This document shows positions 18,649-26,979 of a stretch of DNA of 64,000 bases, one piece after another (the first letter of the stretch is position 1; each line of letters opens with the position of its first letter). A program made the translations under genes and the position numbers. Below the pieces are notes generated by a model. It saw only the letters and a program-made list of their open reading frames with translations. It was not told where the DNA came from and searched no databases. The stretch lies in the NCBI RefSeq assembly GCF_036088315.1, contig NZ_CP107996.1, positions 2,252,501-2,316,500 on the forward strand. The letters are read 5' to 3'. Source of the stretch: Streptomyces sp. NBC_00344. GTDB lineage: Bacteria; Actinomycetota; Actinomycetes; Streptomycetales; Streptomycetaceae.

Positions 18649-20301
18649 TCAGGCCGCGGCCAGTTCCCTGCGGGCAGCTCGTCGTGCCGCTGCAAGCACC
18701 GGGTCGAGCGACGGGACGGCGGCGAGCAGCTGCTTCGTGTACGGGTCCTTGGGGTCGCCGTACACCACGTCCACCTCGCCCTCCTCGACGATCCGGCCCT
18801 GCCGCATCACCGCGACCCGGTCGCTGACCTGCCGGACCACCGCCAGGTCGTGCGCGATGAAGACCAGCGCAAGACCGAGCTCCTGCTGCAGTTCCGCCAG
18901 CAGAGCCGTGACCTGCGCCTGTGTCGTCACGTCGAGAGCGGACACCGCCTCGTCGCAGACGATCAGCCCGGGCTCGGCCGCGAGTGCCCTGGCGATACCG
19001 ACACGCTGGCGCTGGCCTCCGCTGAACTCGTGCGGATAGCGGTCGTACTGACCCGGGTCGAGCCCGACGCGCACCAGCAGGTCCCGGACCCGGGCCCGGA
19101 TCGCGGCCTCGTCGCGCTCTCCACGCGCCCGCAGCGGGTCGGCGACCGACTCCCCGACCGAGCGGCGCGGGTTGAGAGAGGAAACCGGATCCTGGAAGAC
19201 CATCTGCACCCGGTCCGCCCGGGTCACGCGGCCCGATGTCGGCTCGAGAAGGCCCACGAGCATCCGGCCCAGGGTGGTCTTTCCGCTGCCGCTCTCACCC
19301 ACGATGCCGAGGGTTTCGCCGGGGTGCACGCGGAGGCTCACACCGTCGACGGCGGTGAGGGCGGATCTGCCCCTGCCGAACACCTGCCGGAGGTCCACCG
19401 CCTCGATGAGCGGGGGACCAGCGGCGGCGGAACGCTGCTCCGGGATCCGCGCGCCCCCGTGCCCGGCCCCGGCTTCCTCCGCCGGCCCGGCAGGGATGGC
19501 GGACGGCGGCGCGGGAACGCGCCGCGCATCCACCCTCGGCACGGCCGCGAGCAGCGCCTTCGTGTACGCCTCGCGGGGCGAGCCGAGTGTCTCCCGCACC
19601 GGCCCCCGCTCCACCGCACGACCGGCCCGCATCACCAGCATCTCGTCCACCGACTCCGCCGCCACCCCCACGTCGTGGGTGACCAGCAGCAGTCCCATGC
19701 CCGTCTCATGCCGCAGACCGTGCAGCAGATCGAGGATCTGGGCCTGCACGGTGACGTCCAGCGCGGTGGTCGGCTCGTCGGCGATCAGCAGTTCGGGCTC
19801 GCAGGCCAGCGCCATCGCGATCAGCGCACGCTGCCGCATCCCTCCGCTGAACTCGTGCGGGCGCGAACGCGCGCGCCGGGCGGCGTCCGGGATTCCCACC
19901 CGGTCGAGCACCTCCACCGCACGGGCCCGCGCCGCCCGGCGCGAGGCCTTCACATGGACGCGGTACACCTCGGCGATCTGGTCACCGATCGCGTAGTACG
20001 GGTCGAGCGAGGACAGCGGGTCCTGGAAGACCATGGCGGCCTTCTTGCCCCGCAGCCCCCGCAACTCCGCTTCGGACGCGGTCTGCACATCCACTCCGGC
20101 CACCGAGACCGACCCGGTGACCTGTGCTCCGCTGCCCCGGTGCAGTCCCAGCAGGGCGTAGGCGGTGGCGCTCTTGCCCGAGCCCGACTCACCGACGACG
20201 CCGAGCGCCTGCCCCGCCTCCAGCGTGAAGGAGAGCCCGTCGACGGCGCGTACCGAACCGTCGAAGGTGATCGCCAGATCCTTGACGTCGATGAGACTCA
20301 T
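18649..20301 (-). CDS. Fused oligopeptide ABC transporter ATPase (OppD-OppF type)
   Basis: A 550-residue protein with two complete nucleotide-binding domains in tandem. Domain 1 has GESGSGKS, FSGGMRQRALIAMAL and LLIADEPTTALD; domain 2 has GESGSGKTT, FSGGQRQRVGIARAL and LIVCDEAVSALD. Each domain has the peptide/nickel-subfamily layout, so this single chain replaces separate OppD and OppF subunits. An Ala/Pro/Gly-rich linker of about 40 residues joins them. It is the last gene of a four-gene operon and its ATG overlaps the stop of the upstream permease gene (ATGA). Confidence 0.93.
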   Translation of the reverse strand: MSLIDVKDLAITFDGSVRAVDGLSFTLEAGQALGVVGESGSGKSATAYALLGLHRGSGAQVTGSVSVAGVDVQTASEAELRGLRGKKAAMVFQDPLSSLDPYYAIGDQIAEVYRVHVKASRRAARARAVEVLDRVGIPDAARRARSRPHEFSGGMRQRALIAMALACEPELLIADEPTTALDVTVQAQILDLLHGLRHETGMGLLLVTHDVGVAAESVDEMLVMRAGRAVERGPVRETLGSPREAYTKALLAAVPRVDARRVPAPPSAIPAGPAEEAGAGHGGARIPEQRSAAAGPPLIEAVDLRQVFGRGRSALTAVDGVSLRVHPGETLGIVGESGSGKTTLGRMLVGLLEPTSGRVTRADRVQMVFQDPVSSLNPRRSVGESVADPLRARGERDEAAIRARVRDLLVRVGLDPGQYDRYPHEFSGGQRQRVGIARALAAEPGLIVCDEAVSALDVTTQAQVTALLAELQQELGLALVFIAHDLAVVRQVSDRVAVMRQGRIVEEGEVDVVYGDPKDPYTKQLLAAVPSLDPVLAAARRAARRELAAA

Positions 20302-21287
20302 GACAGGACCACCCGTCGGTCGGCCACCGCGTACAGCACATCCGCGACGGCATTGGCGAGCACCACGAAGAAACCGGTGACGAGCACCATCCCCACCACC
20401 ACCGGCAGGTCGACGACGGTCACCGCGTGGACGAGTTCCCGGCCGAGGCCGGGAAGCCCGAACAGCGACTCGGTGAGCACCGCGCCGCCGAACATCGACC
20501 CGAAGTCATTGGCGTTGAGCGCGATGACCGGCGCGATGGCCCCGCGCAGGGCGTGACGGCCGATGATGGCCCGCTCGCCGACCCCGTACGCACGGAAGGT
20601 CCGAACATGGTCCTCGGCCAGCGTCTCCAGCATCGAAGCCCTGGTCAGGCGGGCGTATTTGGCGGACTCGATCAGCGCGAGCGAGAGCCAGGGCAGCAGC
20701 AGATTCCAGGCCCACTGCTGCGGGTCGTCGAAGAAGGGCACGTACTGCGGATACGGCAGCCAGCCCAGCGTCCCGCAGACCACGATCATCAGCACCAGGC
20801 CGATGACGAAGACCGGCGTGGCGTTGCCGGCGAGGGTGAGCCCGGTGAGCAGCCGCTCGGTGGGCCGGCCGCGGCGCCATGCCGACAGCACCCCGGTGCC
20901 GATGCCGAGGATCAGCCACATCACCATCGCGCCGAGCGCGAGCGACCCGGTGACCGGCAGCTTGGTCAGGATGAGGTCGGTGACCTGCTGGTCGGTGCGG
21001 TACGACCGGCCGAGGCACGGCGCGCCGCAGTGCTCAACCGACGTACCGGTGGAGAAGTCGCGGCCGGCGAAGATGCCCTGGAGGAAGTGCCAGTACTGGA
21101 CGTACACCGGGTCGCCGAGCTGCAGTTGGTCGCTGACCTGCTGGACCTGGACCGGTGAGCACCGCGGCCCGCAGGTGATCTGGGCGACGTTGCCCGGCGC
21201 GACATAGAACACCGCGTAGATGATCACCGAGATGGCGAGGAGGGTGATGGCGGCGCCGATGAAGCGGCGCACCAGGAATCCGGTCAT
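20298..21287 (-). CDS. Oligopeptide ABC transporter permease (OppB/DppB type)
   Basis: A 329-residue permease with an N-terminal membrane segment (FLVRRFIGAAITLLAISVIIY), a periplasmic-side loop, and five further membrane segments. The EAA-type coupling motif appears in RAYGVGERAIIGRHALRGAIAPVIAL. The external loop holds several Cys residues (CGPRCS, HCGAPCLG), which is unusual for this family. It overlaps both neighbours by ATGA. Confidence 0.92.
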   Translation of the reverse strand: MTGFLVRRFIGAAITLLAISVIIYAVFYVAPGNVAQITCGPRCSPVQVQQVSDQLQLGDPVYVQYWHFLQGIFAGRDFSTGTSVEHCGAPCLGRSYRTDQQVTDLILTKLPVTGSLALGAMVMWLILGIGTGVLSAWRRGRPTERLLTGLTLAGNATPVFVIGLVLMIVVCGTLGWLPYPQYVPFFDDPQQWAWNLLLPWLSLALIESAKYARLTRASMLETLAEDHVRTFRAYGVGERAIIGRHALRGAIAPVIALNANDFGSMFGGAVLTESLFGLPGLGRELVHAVTVVDLPVVVGMVLVTGFFVVLANAVADVLYAVADRRVVLS

Positions 21288-22276
21288 GCGGCGGCCCTCT
21301 TCTCACGCTTGCGCCCGGTGCCGATCCGCAGCCTGGACGCGGCCCGCGGGTCGAGCGCCGTACGGACTCCGTCCCCCAGCACGGTCAGGGCGAGCACGGT
21401 GATGAACAGCGCCCCGGCCGGCAGCAGCAGATACTGCGGCGCGGCCTGGTACCAGACATCGGCGGAGGTGAGCATCTGCCCCCAGGACGGGGTGGGCGGC
21501 TTCACACCTACCCCGAGGAAGGACAGCGCGGCCTCGACGGAGATGTTGGCGGGGAAGAGCAGCGCCGCGTAGGTGATGACGGGCGCGGCGAGCGCGGGCA
21601 GCAGTTCCCGCCGGGCGATGCTCCACTTGCCCCAGCCGCTGAGCCGGGCCGCATCGACATGGTCCAGCGACTTCAGGGTCAGGGTCTGGGCGCGCACGAT
21701 CTTCGCCGTACCGCCCCAGGCGATCAGTCCGATGACCAGCGCGACGAGCACGGGGCGCGGAAAGCCGTCGGGAACGATCGCCATCAGGGCCAGCGAGAGA
21801 ATCATCAGCGGCATGGCCACGACCACGTCGGTGATCCTGCTGAGCACGTTGTCCACGAGCTTGCTGCCGAGCGCGGCGGCCACTCCGAAGGTGACGCCGA
21901 GCACCACCTGCACCAGGGTCGCGGCGAACGCGACGGAGAGCGAGACCCGAGCCCCGTACACCAGCCGGGCGAAGAGATCACGGCCGGTCTGCGGCTCGAG
22001 GCCGAGCCAGTGCGTGCCGCTCATCCCGCCTAGGGGGCCGACCGGTACGCCACCGCGCGCCGAGTCGATGAGACCGGGGTGGTAGGCGTTGGGGTCCTGG
22101 CCCTCCAGCGCGGTGAGCAGCGGCGCGCCGAGCGCGACCACGACGAGCAGGGCGACGACGAACGCCGCGACGGCGGCGGCGCGCTGTCCGCGCAGCCGCC
22201 GCCAGAACTGACGGGCCCCGGAGACGGGGGCGGCGACTGCCGCTCCCGTCTCCTCGGCCAACGAAGCTTCAGGCAT
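21284..22276 (-). CDS. Oligopeptide ABC transporter permease (OppC/DppC type)
   Basis: A 330-residue permease. A cytoplasmic N-terminus containing RQFWRRLRGQRAAAVAAFV leads into the first membrane segment. A large external loop contains HWLGLEPQTGRDLFARLVYGARVSL, a hallmark of the OppC/DppC subfamily. The coupling motif is LDHVDAARLSGWGKWSIARRELLPALAAPV. The gene begins 2 nt after the stop of the binding-protein gene and overlaps the next permease by 4 nt. Confidence 0.93.
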   Translation of the reverse strand: MPEASLAEETGAAVAAPVSGARQFWRRLRGQRAAAVAAFVVALLVVVALGAPLLTALEGQDPNAYHPGLIDSARGGVPVGPLGGMSGTHWLGLEPQTGRDLFARLVYGARVSLSVAFAATLVQVVLGVTFGVAAALGSKLVDNVLSRITDVVVAMPLMILSLALMAIVPDGFPRPVLVALVIGLIAWGGTAKIVRAQTLTLKSLDHVDAARLSGWGKWSIARRELLPALAAPVITYAALLFPANISVEAALSFLGVGVKPPTPSWGQMLTSADVWYQAAPQYLLLPAGALFITVLALTVLGDGVRTALDPRAASRLRIGTGRKREKRAAA

Positions 22277-22278
22277 GG

Positions 22279-23991
22279 TTACTTGACCGCAACCTGCGAG
22301 ATGTCGAGCACACCGGTCCAGTCGCTGATCACGACGTTCTTGATGTTCTCGCCGTAGAGCCGCTTGTAGACCGGGTGGAACAGCGGCACGGTCAGCGCCT
22401 GCTGACCGATCTTCTTGTCGAGTGCGCCCCAGCGCTGCGCCGCGGCGTTCAGGTCGGTGAGCTTGTTGATCGCGTCGATCTCCTTGTTGACCGAGGGGTC
22501 GTTCAGGAAACCGGTGTTGAAGTTGGCGCCGTCCCTGACGATCTGGCGTCCGTCGAAGATCGGGGCCAGGAAGGGTCCGCCGGAGGGCCAGTCGGCGCCC
22601 CAGTGGGCCAGGAAGAAGCCGGGCTCGGTCTTGGCGCCGCGGATCTTGTCCTTGTAGTCGTTGTCCTCGAGGCCCTTGAGCTTGACGGTGATACCGGCGT
22701 TCTTCAGGGCGTCCTGGAGCGCGGTCGCGATCTCCGGGCTGGTCTCGAAGTCCTTGTTGTTGGAGTGCGTGAGGGTGACGGTCAGCCCCTTGGGGTAACC
22801 GGCCTCCTTGAGCAGCTTCTCGGCCTTGGCGGGGTTCCCCGTCCTGCCGGCCGGGAAGTGGTCGTACGGCGTGTAGCCGAAGGACTTCTGGTTCGGCAGG
22901 TAGGTGGTGGCCGGCTCGGCGAGAGCGGAACCGCCGGCCGCGTTGATCACCGAGGAGCGGTCGACGGCGTAGGAGATCGCCTGGCGCACCTTGGGGTTGT
23001 CGAACGGCTTCACCTTCGGGTTGAAGCCGATGTAGTTCGTGTAGCCGAAGTGTCCGGTGCCGACGCGGGCGGCGAGCTTCTTGTCGCCGGTGACCTTCGC
23101 CAGTTCGGCCGGGCCGAGGTTGGTGTCGGTCGTCACGGCGTTCGCGTCCGCGCCCTGGGACGAGGAGAGGCGCTGGTTGATGACGGAGGAGTCGAGACCG
23201 GAGCGGACGTCGATCTTGTCCGGGTAGGCCTTGCGCTCGTCGTCGGTCTTCGCCGACCAGTTGGTGTTGCGGACCAGCGTCACCCGCTCGCCGTCGTTCT
23301 CGTTCTTGACCACCTTGTAGGGGCCCGACGAGACCGGGTGCTCCTCGTACTTGGTACCCGTGTCCTTGGCCTTCGGCACCGGGGTGGTCTGCGTCTGGGT
23401 CGCCAGGTAGGGGAACTCGCCCTCGGGCTTGTTCAGATGGAAGACGATGGTCTTCGCGTCGGGCGTCTCGATCGAGTCGAGGCCCTTCTTGTCCTTGTAG
23501 GGGCCCTGGTACTGGGCCCCGCCCGTCAGCCAGTCGCGCAGATAGGGCGCTCCGCCGGAGAGCTCGGCGGCGAACGACCGCTCGATCCCGTACTTGATGT
23601 CGGCCGACGTGATGGGCGTGCCGTCCTCGTACTTCAGCCCGTCCTTGAGGGTGTACGTCCAGACGGTGGCGTTCTTGCTGGGCCTGCCCAGGTCGGTCGC
23701 GAGGTCGGGCACGACCTTCGAGCCCGCGGCGCCGTTCTCCCGGTTGCGGGTGGTGAGCGTACGGAAGACCAGCGAGGGGACGTTGCCGCCGCCCGATGTG
23801 TAGAGACGGGCCGGGTCGAAGTCCGTCTGCGGCTGACTGTTGAGGACGGTGAGGGTGCCGCCCTTCTCGGGCTTGCCGGTGGCACCGGACTTGGCGTCGC
23901 CGCTGTCCTTGGGCCCGCAGGCGGCAGCGCCCAGGGCCAGGACCAGACTCGCGGCCGCCAAGGACGTTGTGCGTGGGGACAGTTGACGCAT
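22279..23991 (-). CDS. Oligopeptide-binding lipoprotein of the ABC transporter
   Basis: A 570-residue family-5 extracellular solute-binding protein. The signal sequence ends in a lipobox LGAAAC, so it should be lipid-anchored. Family segments include the hinge-region LNSQPQTDFDPARLYTSGGG, WTYTLKDGLKYEDGTPITSADI, and KVRQAISYAVDRSSV. Substrate is probably peptides, but dipeptide, oligopeptide and other ligands cannot be told apart here. ATG at 23991 is preferred to an upstream GTG that would lengthen the signal peptide. A weak GAGAGG lies about 10 nt upstream and a CATAAT hexamer at 24031-24036 may give the gene its own promoter below the leader terminator. Confidence 0.92.
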   Translation of the reverse strand: MRQLSPRTTSLAAASLVLALGAAACGPKDSGDAKSGATGKPEKGGTLTVLNSQPQTDFDPARLYTSGGGNVPSLVFRTLTTRNRENGAAGSKVVPDLATDLGRPSKNATVWTYTLKDGLKYEDGTPITSADIKYGIERSFAAELSGGAPYLRDWLTGGAQYQGPYKDKKGLDSIETPDAKTIVFHLNKPEGEFPYLATQTQTTPVPKAKDTGTKYEEHPVSSGPYKVVKNENDGERVTLVRNTNWSAKTDDERKAYPDKIDVRSGLDSSVINQRLSSSQGADANAVTTDTNLGPAELAKVTGDKKLAARVGTGHFGYTNYIGFNPKVKPFDNPKVRQAISYAVDRSSVINAAGGSALAEPATTYLPNQKSFGYTPYDHFPAGRTGNPAKAEKLLKEAGYPKGLTVTLTHSNNKDFETSPEIATALQDALKNAGITVKLKGLEDNDYKDKIRGAKTEPGFFLAHWGADWPSGGPFLAPIFDGRQIVRDGANFNTGFLNDPSVNKEIDAINKLTDLNAAAQRWGALDKKIGQQALTVPLFHPVYKRLYGENIKNVVISDWTGVLDISQVAVK

Positions 23992-24065
23992 GGGGGCGGG
24001 GCCTCTCGGTGTACTGAAAGCAGCAGGGGGATTATGCGCAGGCTGCAACACCGGAAGGAAGCCGG

Positions 24066-24111
24066 AAAACAAAATGCCGCGCCTGCGGATGATGTGCGAC
24101 CGGAGCGCGGC
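24066..24111 (-). terminator. Intrinsic terminator in the opp leader
   Basis: On the minus strand GCCGCGC (24111-24105) and GCGCGGC (24082-24076) form a 7-bp stem, extendable by an inner CGG/CCG. It is followed at once by ATTTTGTTTT (24075-24066). T-runs are rare in this sequence, so the signal is convincing. It lies between the 31-codon ORF and the binding-protein gene. The overlapping CCTGC/GCAGG pair could form an alternative fold. Confidence 0.65.
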
Positions 24112-24143
24112 AGGAGATAAAGGGGCGCACCGGGACAGGCGGG

Positions 24144-24239
24144 TCAGCGACAGAGAATGTCGGCGACGCAGTGCTCGGTCACGCCGAACAGCACCAGCTC
24201 AATGGCGGTGCGTTCGGAGGCGACAGGGCAGTACGACAT
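24144..24239 (-). CDS. Leaderless 31-codon ORF upstream of the opp operon
   Basis: Translation begins at an ATG that lies 7 nt after a -10 hexamer, so the mRNA would start at the ATG itself. The peptide runs MSYCPVASER, then TAIELVLFGVTEHC, then VADILCR, with Cys at positions 4, 24 and 30. An internal inverted repeat, TCGGCG/CGCCGA (24187-24182 and 24165-24160), could form a hairpin within the ORF. A terminator follows 33 nt after the stop. It may be a regulatory leader peptide or an independent small protein; I do not recognise a family. Confidence 0.55.
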   Translation of the reverse strand: MSYCPVASERTAIELVLFGVTEHCVADILCR

Positions 24240-24246
24240 GCCGAGA

Positions 24247-24275
24247 AATATGAACGAACTAAAGTCCGATGTCAA
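24247..24275 (-). promoter_or_regulatory. Near-consensus SigA/HrdB-type promoter for the opp leader
   Basis: On the minus strand a perfect TTGACA (24275-24270) is separated by exactly 17 bp from CATATT (24252-24247). Seven bases later comes the ATG of the 31-codon ORF, which fits a leaderless start. This is the clearest vegetative promoter in the window. Confidence 0.75.
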
Positions 24276-24306
24276 AGCCGTAGGGGCCGAGAACGAGACG
24301 ACCGTC

Positions 24307-25527
24307 TCACCCCTTGGGATGGACCCAGGGATTGGCCCGGCACTTGATCCCTCCGATGTCCAGCGACTTGGTCTGCTGCTGCATGACCGGCGCGAGCGCG
24401 CCCGGAGTGCGGCAGGTCACATGGTTGTGTCCGAGCCGGTGGCCGACCTCGTGATTGATCAGCATCTGGCGGTACGGAAGGATCTTGGCATCACCGTAGG
24501 TCGTGGAACCCCGGGCCCAGCGATAGGCATTGATCATCACACGCTCGGTAGCGGCGGAATCACAGGACACATTCTCGTCAAGAGTGTCGAGACCGGACTT
24601 CGCACACCATTTCGCGGTAGTTCCAGGACTTGCCAGCGTAATCACGAAATCCGGGTGTCCCGATGAAATACGCCCGAAGGTCATGGTCCCGTCGTGGGCC
24701 CAACTCCGTTTGTCATTGAGGGTTTTCTGGACCGCATCGGCGAAGAGCGCCCCGTCGAGGCTCAGGCCCTTCTCGATATCCACCCGGTAGGTGTACTTGT
24801 GCCCCTTGCCCGGAGCAGCGGCGGATCCCGGCACCACGGCGAAGGAACCGGATGCGGTGAGCTTCGGCGAGAGCGGATACAGCGTGGCCATCTTCTGCTC
24901 GTAGGTGGCCTGCAGCGGGGCCGCCCCTTTCGGATCCGTCCGGGTGTCGCCGCGCGATGCCGGGCCTGCGCCGGTCTCCCGCTTCACCGGACCCGACGCC
25001 TGTGCGCCGTCATGGCCTCCGCCGCCATGGGCCACCTGCCCGGCCACCACGACGGCCAGCACGGTGGTCACGGCAGCTGCCGCGATCCCGGTGAAGGTAC
25101 GTCCTCCCCTGCCGCCCTTGGCCTCGTCGGCCTCGGCGGTGGGCACGATCGGCTCGTAACGCGGCTCGGTGTCCCGGTCCGCCTCCGGCTTCCGCGTACT
25201 CAGCACCGGGCCGGACTCGGGAAGCGTCGCGGGCCGGGCCTGTGGCGACGGCGTCTCGAACGCCTCGACGAACTCCTTGCGCGGTCCCGGTATGCGTGGC
25301 CCGCGCTGCACCCCCTGCCACTCGCCGTACCGCTCGGGGGCCGGTGCGTTCCACTCGGGCTGCTCGGGGTGACCACCGCGCACCTGCGCCGGTGGCCCGG
25401 GCGACCTCCTGCGCCGTCCCGATCCGGGTCCGGCCGGCTGCGCCCCTTCATCACCGGCGTCTGCGGCGCTCTCCACGGTGTCGTCCGCGCTCCCAGGCGC
25501 ATCGGCCCGACGGCTGTGACGTCCCAC
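24307..25527 (-). CDS. DUF3152 putative zinc metalloprotease, membrane-anchored
   Basis: A 406-residue protein. The first 200 residues are polar and low complexity, then one membrane segment (TFTGIAAAAVTTVLAVVVAG), then a DUF3152 domain outside the membrane. The domain has the metzincin-like signature HEVGHRLGHNH at residues 359-369, which supplies three His zinc ligands and a Glu. Paired Cys are seen in WCAKSG, VSCDSA and HVTCRTPG and may form disulfides. Substrate is unknown. GTG at 25527 begins 8 nt after the stop of the hydrolase gene, so they are cotranscribed. M. tuberculosis Rv3207c is the equivalent, next to moeZ. Confidence 0.85.
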   Translation of the reverse strand: MGRHSRRADAPGSADDTVESAADAGDEGAQPAGPGSGRRRRSPGPPAQVRGGHPEQPEWNAPAPERYGEWQGVQRGPRIPGPRKEFVEAFETPSPQARPATLPESGPVLSTRKPEADRDTEPRYEPIVPTAEADEAKGGRGGRTFTGIAAAAVTTVLAVVVAGQVAHGGGGHDGAQASGPVKRETGAGPASRGDTRTDPKGAAPLQATYEQKMATLYPLSPKLTASGSFAVVPGSAAAPGKGHKYTYRVDIEKGLSLDGALFADAVQKTLNDKRSWAHDGTMTFGRISSGHPDFVITLASPGTTAKWCAKSGLDTLDENVSCDSAATERVMINAYRWARGSTTYGDAKILPYRQMLINHEVGHRLGHNHVTCRTPGALAPVMQQQTKSLDIGGIKCRANPWVHPKG

Positions 25528-25535
25528 TCCCCGGA

Positions 25536-26501
25536 TCAGCTCCCACTGCTGTCGTAGTCCTCGAGCAACTCCCGGAAGGCCCTGGCGACCATCCCGGGAT
25601 ACTCCATCATGGCCACGTGCCCGGCGTCCGGCAGCGTCAGCAGCCGGGACCCGCGGAACTCGGCCGCCGCCCTCTGCGCCATACGGTACGAGACAAGCAG
25701 GTCCCGGCCTCCGTAGACCAGCAGCGTAGGGGCGAGCACCCGCTGGGCCTGACGCCACAGCCCGTGCTGGCCCCCCAGTGTGTACGCATTGACGATGCCG
25801 CGCGCCGATCGGGTCATGGCGTCCCAGAAGTACGGCAGTTCGAGACGTCGCTCCATCTCGTCGACCGCGTTGCGAAGGCCTTCCTCGCTGACCCGCGAGG
25901 GCTCTCCGTAGCAGAGGCCCAGCATGCCGCGGGTGCGCATCTCCGGCGTCCACTCCTTGGTGAGCCGAAGGAAGAGTCTCGCGATGCCCGGAACCGCGAG
26001 CAGCGCGGTGGGCACGGCCGAGCGCTGCACCCGCAGCTCGGGAAGGGCCGGCGAGACCAGGGTGAGGGTGCGCACCAGATCGGGCCGGAGCGCCGCGACC
26101 CGGGTGGAGACCGCACCGCCCAGCGAATTGCCGAAGAGATGGACGGGCCCGCGCCCGCTCGCATCGAGGTGACGGATCACCGCACGGGTGTGCCCGTTCA
26201 CCGAGTAGTTGCCGTCGTCCGGTGGCGGCGAGTCCCCGAATCCGGGCAGATCGAGCGCCTCACCGTCCACCTCGTCGTCGATGAGCGGCATCAGCCCGGA
26301 CCAGTTCTGCGAGGAGCCGCCCAGCCCGTGCACGAAGAGCGCTGGCGGGAGCCCCTGGCGGGCCGGCGGGCGGGAACGCACGGTCAGGGTGAGTCCTGGC
26401 AGCGTCACGGACCGCAGTTCCTCCCCCTCCGCGATCCGTACGGCGCTCGCTCTGGGGACCGCGGTGGCGGCCGCGATACCCGGCAGCTCGGTCGAAGACA
26501 T
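25536..26501 (-). CDS. Alpha/beta-fold hydrolase
   Basis: A 321-residue hydrolase with the oxyanion region FVHGLGGSSQNW, DLPGFGDS, the nucleophile elbow GNSLGGAV, an acid in YGGRDLLV, and His in DAGHVAMMEYP. No signal peptide is seen, so it should be cytosolic. It may be an esterase or lipase-like enzyme; M. tuberculosis lipV (Rv3203) lies in the matching block, but equivalence is a guess. It is the promoter-proximal gene of the pair with the DUF3152 gene. Confidence 0.85.
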   Translation of the reverse strand: MSSTELPGIAAATAVPRASAVRIAEGEELRSVTLPGLTLTVRSRPPARQGLPPALFVHGLGGSSQNWSGLMPLIDDEVDGEALDLPGFGDSPPPDDGNYSVNGHTRAVIRHLDASGRGPVHLFGNSLGGAVSTRVAALRPDLVRTLTLVSPALPELRVQRSAVPTALLAVPGIARLFLRLTKEWTPEMRTRGMLGLCYGEPSRVSEEGLRNAVDEMERRLELPYFWDAMTRSARGIVNAYTLGGQHGLWRQAQRVLAPTLLVYGGRDLLVSYRMAQRAAAEFRGSRLLTLPDAGHVAMMEYPGMVARAFRELLEDYDSSGS

Positions 26502-26614
26502 AGGGCGATGTTACGAGACGATCACGCCGACGTCCGTGTGTTCGCCGTCACAGACCGCATAGCGCCGCGGCGGGCAGGCTTCTACGCTCGTAGGAGAGGG
26601 AAGGGGAATCCAGC

Positions 26615-26839
26615 ATGCCGACCGAGCCCGCAGAACCGAACGAAGCCGAACGACCCGGCGGAGCCATCGGAGCGGATGAACCGTCGGAAGCCGACCCGGC
26701 GGACAGGGCGGAACAGCGCAAGGACCTCACACCGCAGGAGGACGACCCTCTGACCGGCATCGATCCCTCATCGGCCAATGAGGCGGATGCCAGCGAGCAG
26801 GCACGGGTGGTGCCCCTCGACGAGGAGGACTACCGCTGA
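26615..26839 (+). CDS. Small acidic protein, unknown function
   Basis: A 74-residue, highly acidic, Glu/Asp/Ala/Pro-rich protein with no hydrophobic core, probably disordered. It begins after a purine-rich ribosome site (GGAGAGGGAAGGGG) and ends in LDEEDYR. It lies divergent from the hydrolase operon and upstream of the TetR gene. No family is recognised. Confidence 0.65.
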   Translation: MPTEPAEPNEAERPGGAIGADEPSEADPADRAEQRKDLTPQEDDPLTGIDPSSANEADASEQARVVPLDEEDYR

Positions 26840-26936
26840 TCTCCCCCTCTCCGGCCGTCCGGTCCGTGAAATTCTGCGTCCGCACCCCACACAGCCGGGT
26901 TACCCAAAAGTACGATGGCAGGGCGACGCACCAGCG

Positions 26937-26964
26937 TGTGCTTGTTCAACTGTGCTTGTTCAAT
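26937..26964. repeat. Two tandem 14-bp repeats before the TetR gene
   Basis: TGTGCTTGTTCAAC (26937-26950) is followed directly by TGTGCTTGTTCAAT (26951-26964), ending 6 bp before the GGAGG of the TetR gene. Position suggests an operator or translation-control site for autoregulation. A TACGAT hexamer at 26911-26916 could be the -10 element upstream. Confidence 0.6.
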
Positions 26965-26979
26965 CATTTGGGAGGCGGC

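Noticed and set aside
16612..20556. 1314-codon plus-strand open frame
   Set aside because: Antisense to the glycosyltransferase and ABC transporter genes. High GC third positions keep the opposite frame open; the translation is low-complexity Arg/Gly/Gln-rich.
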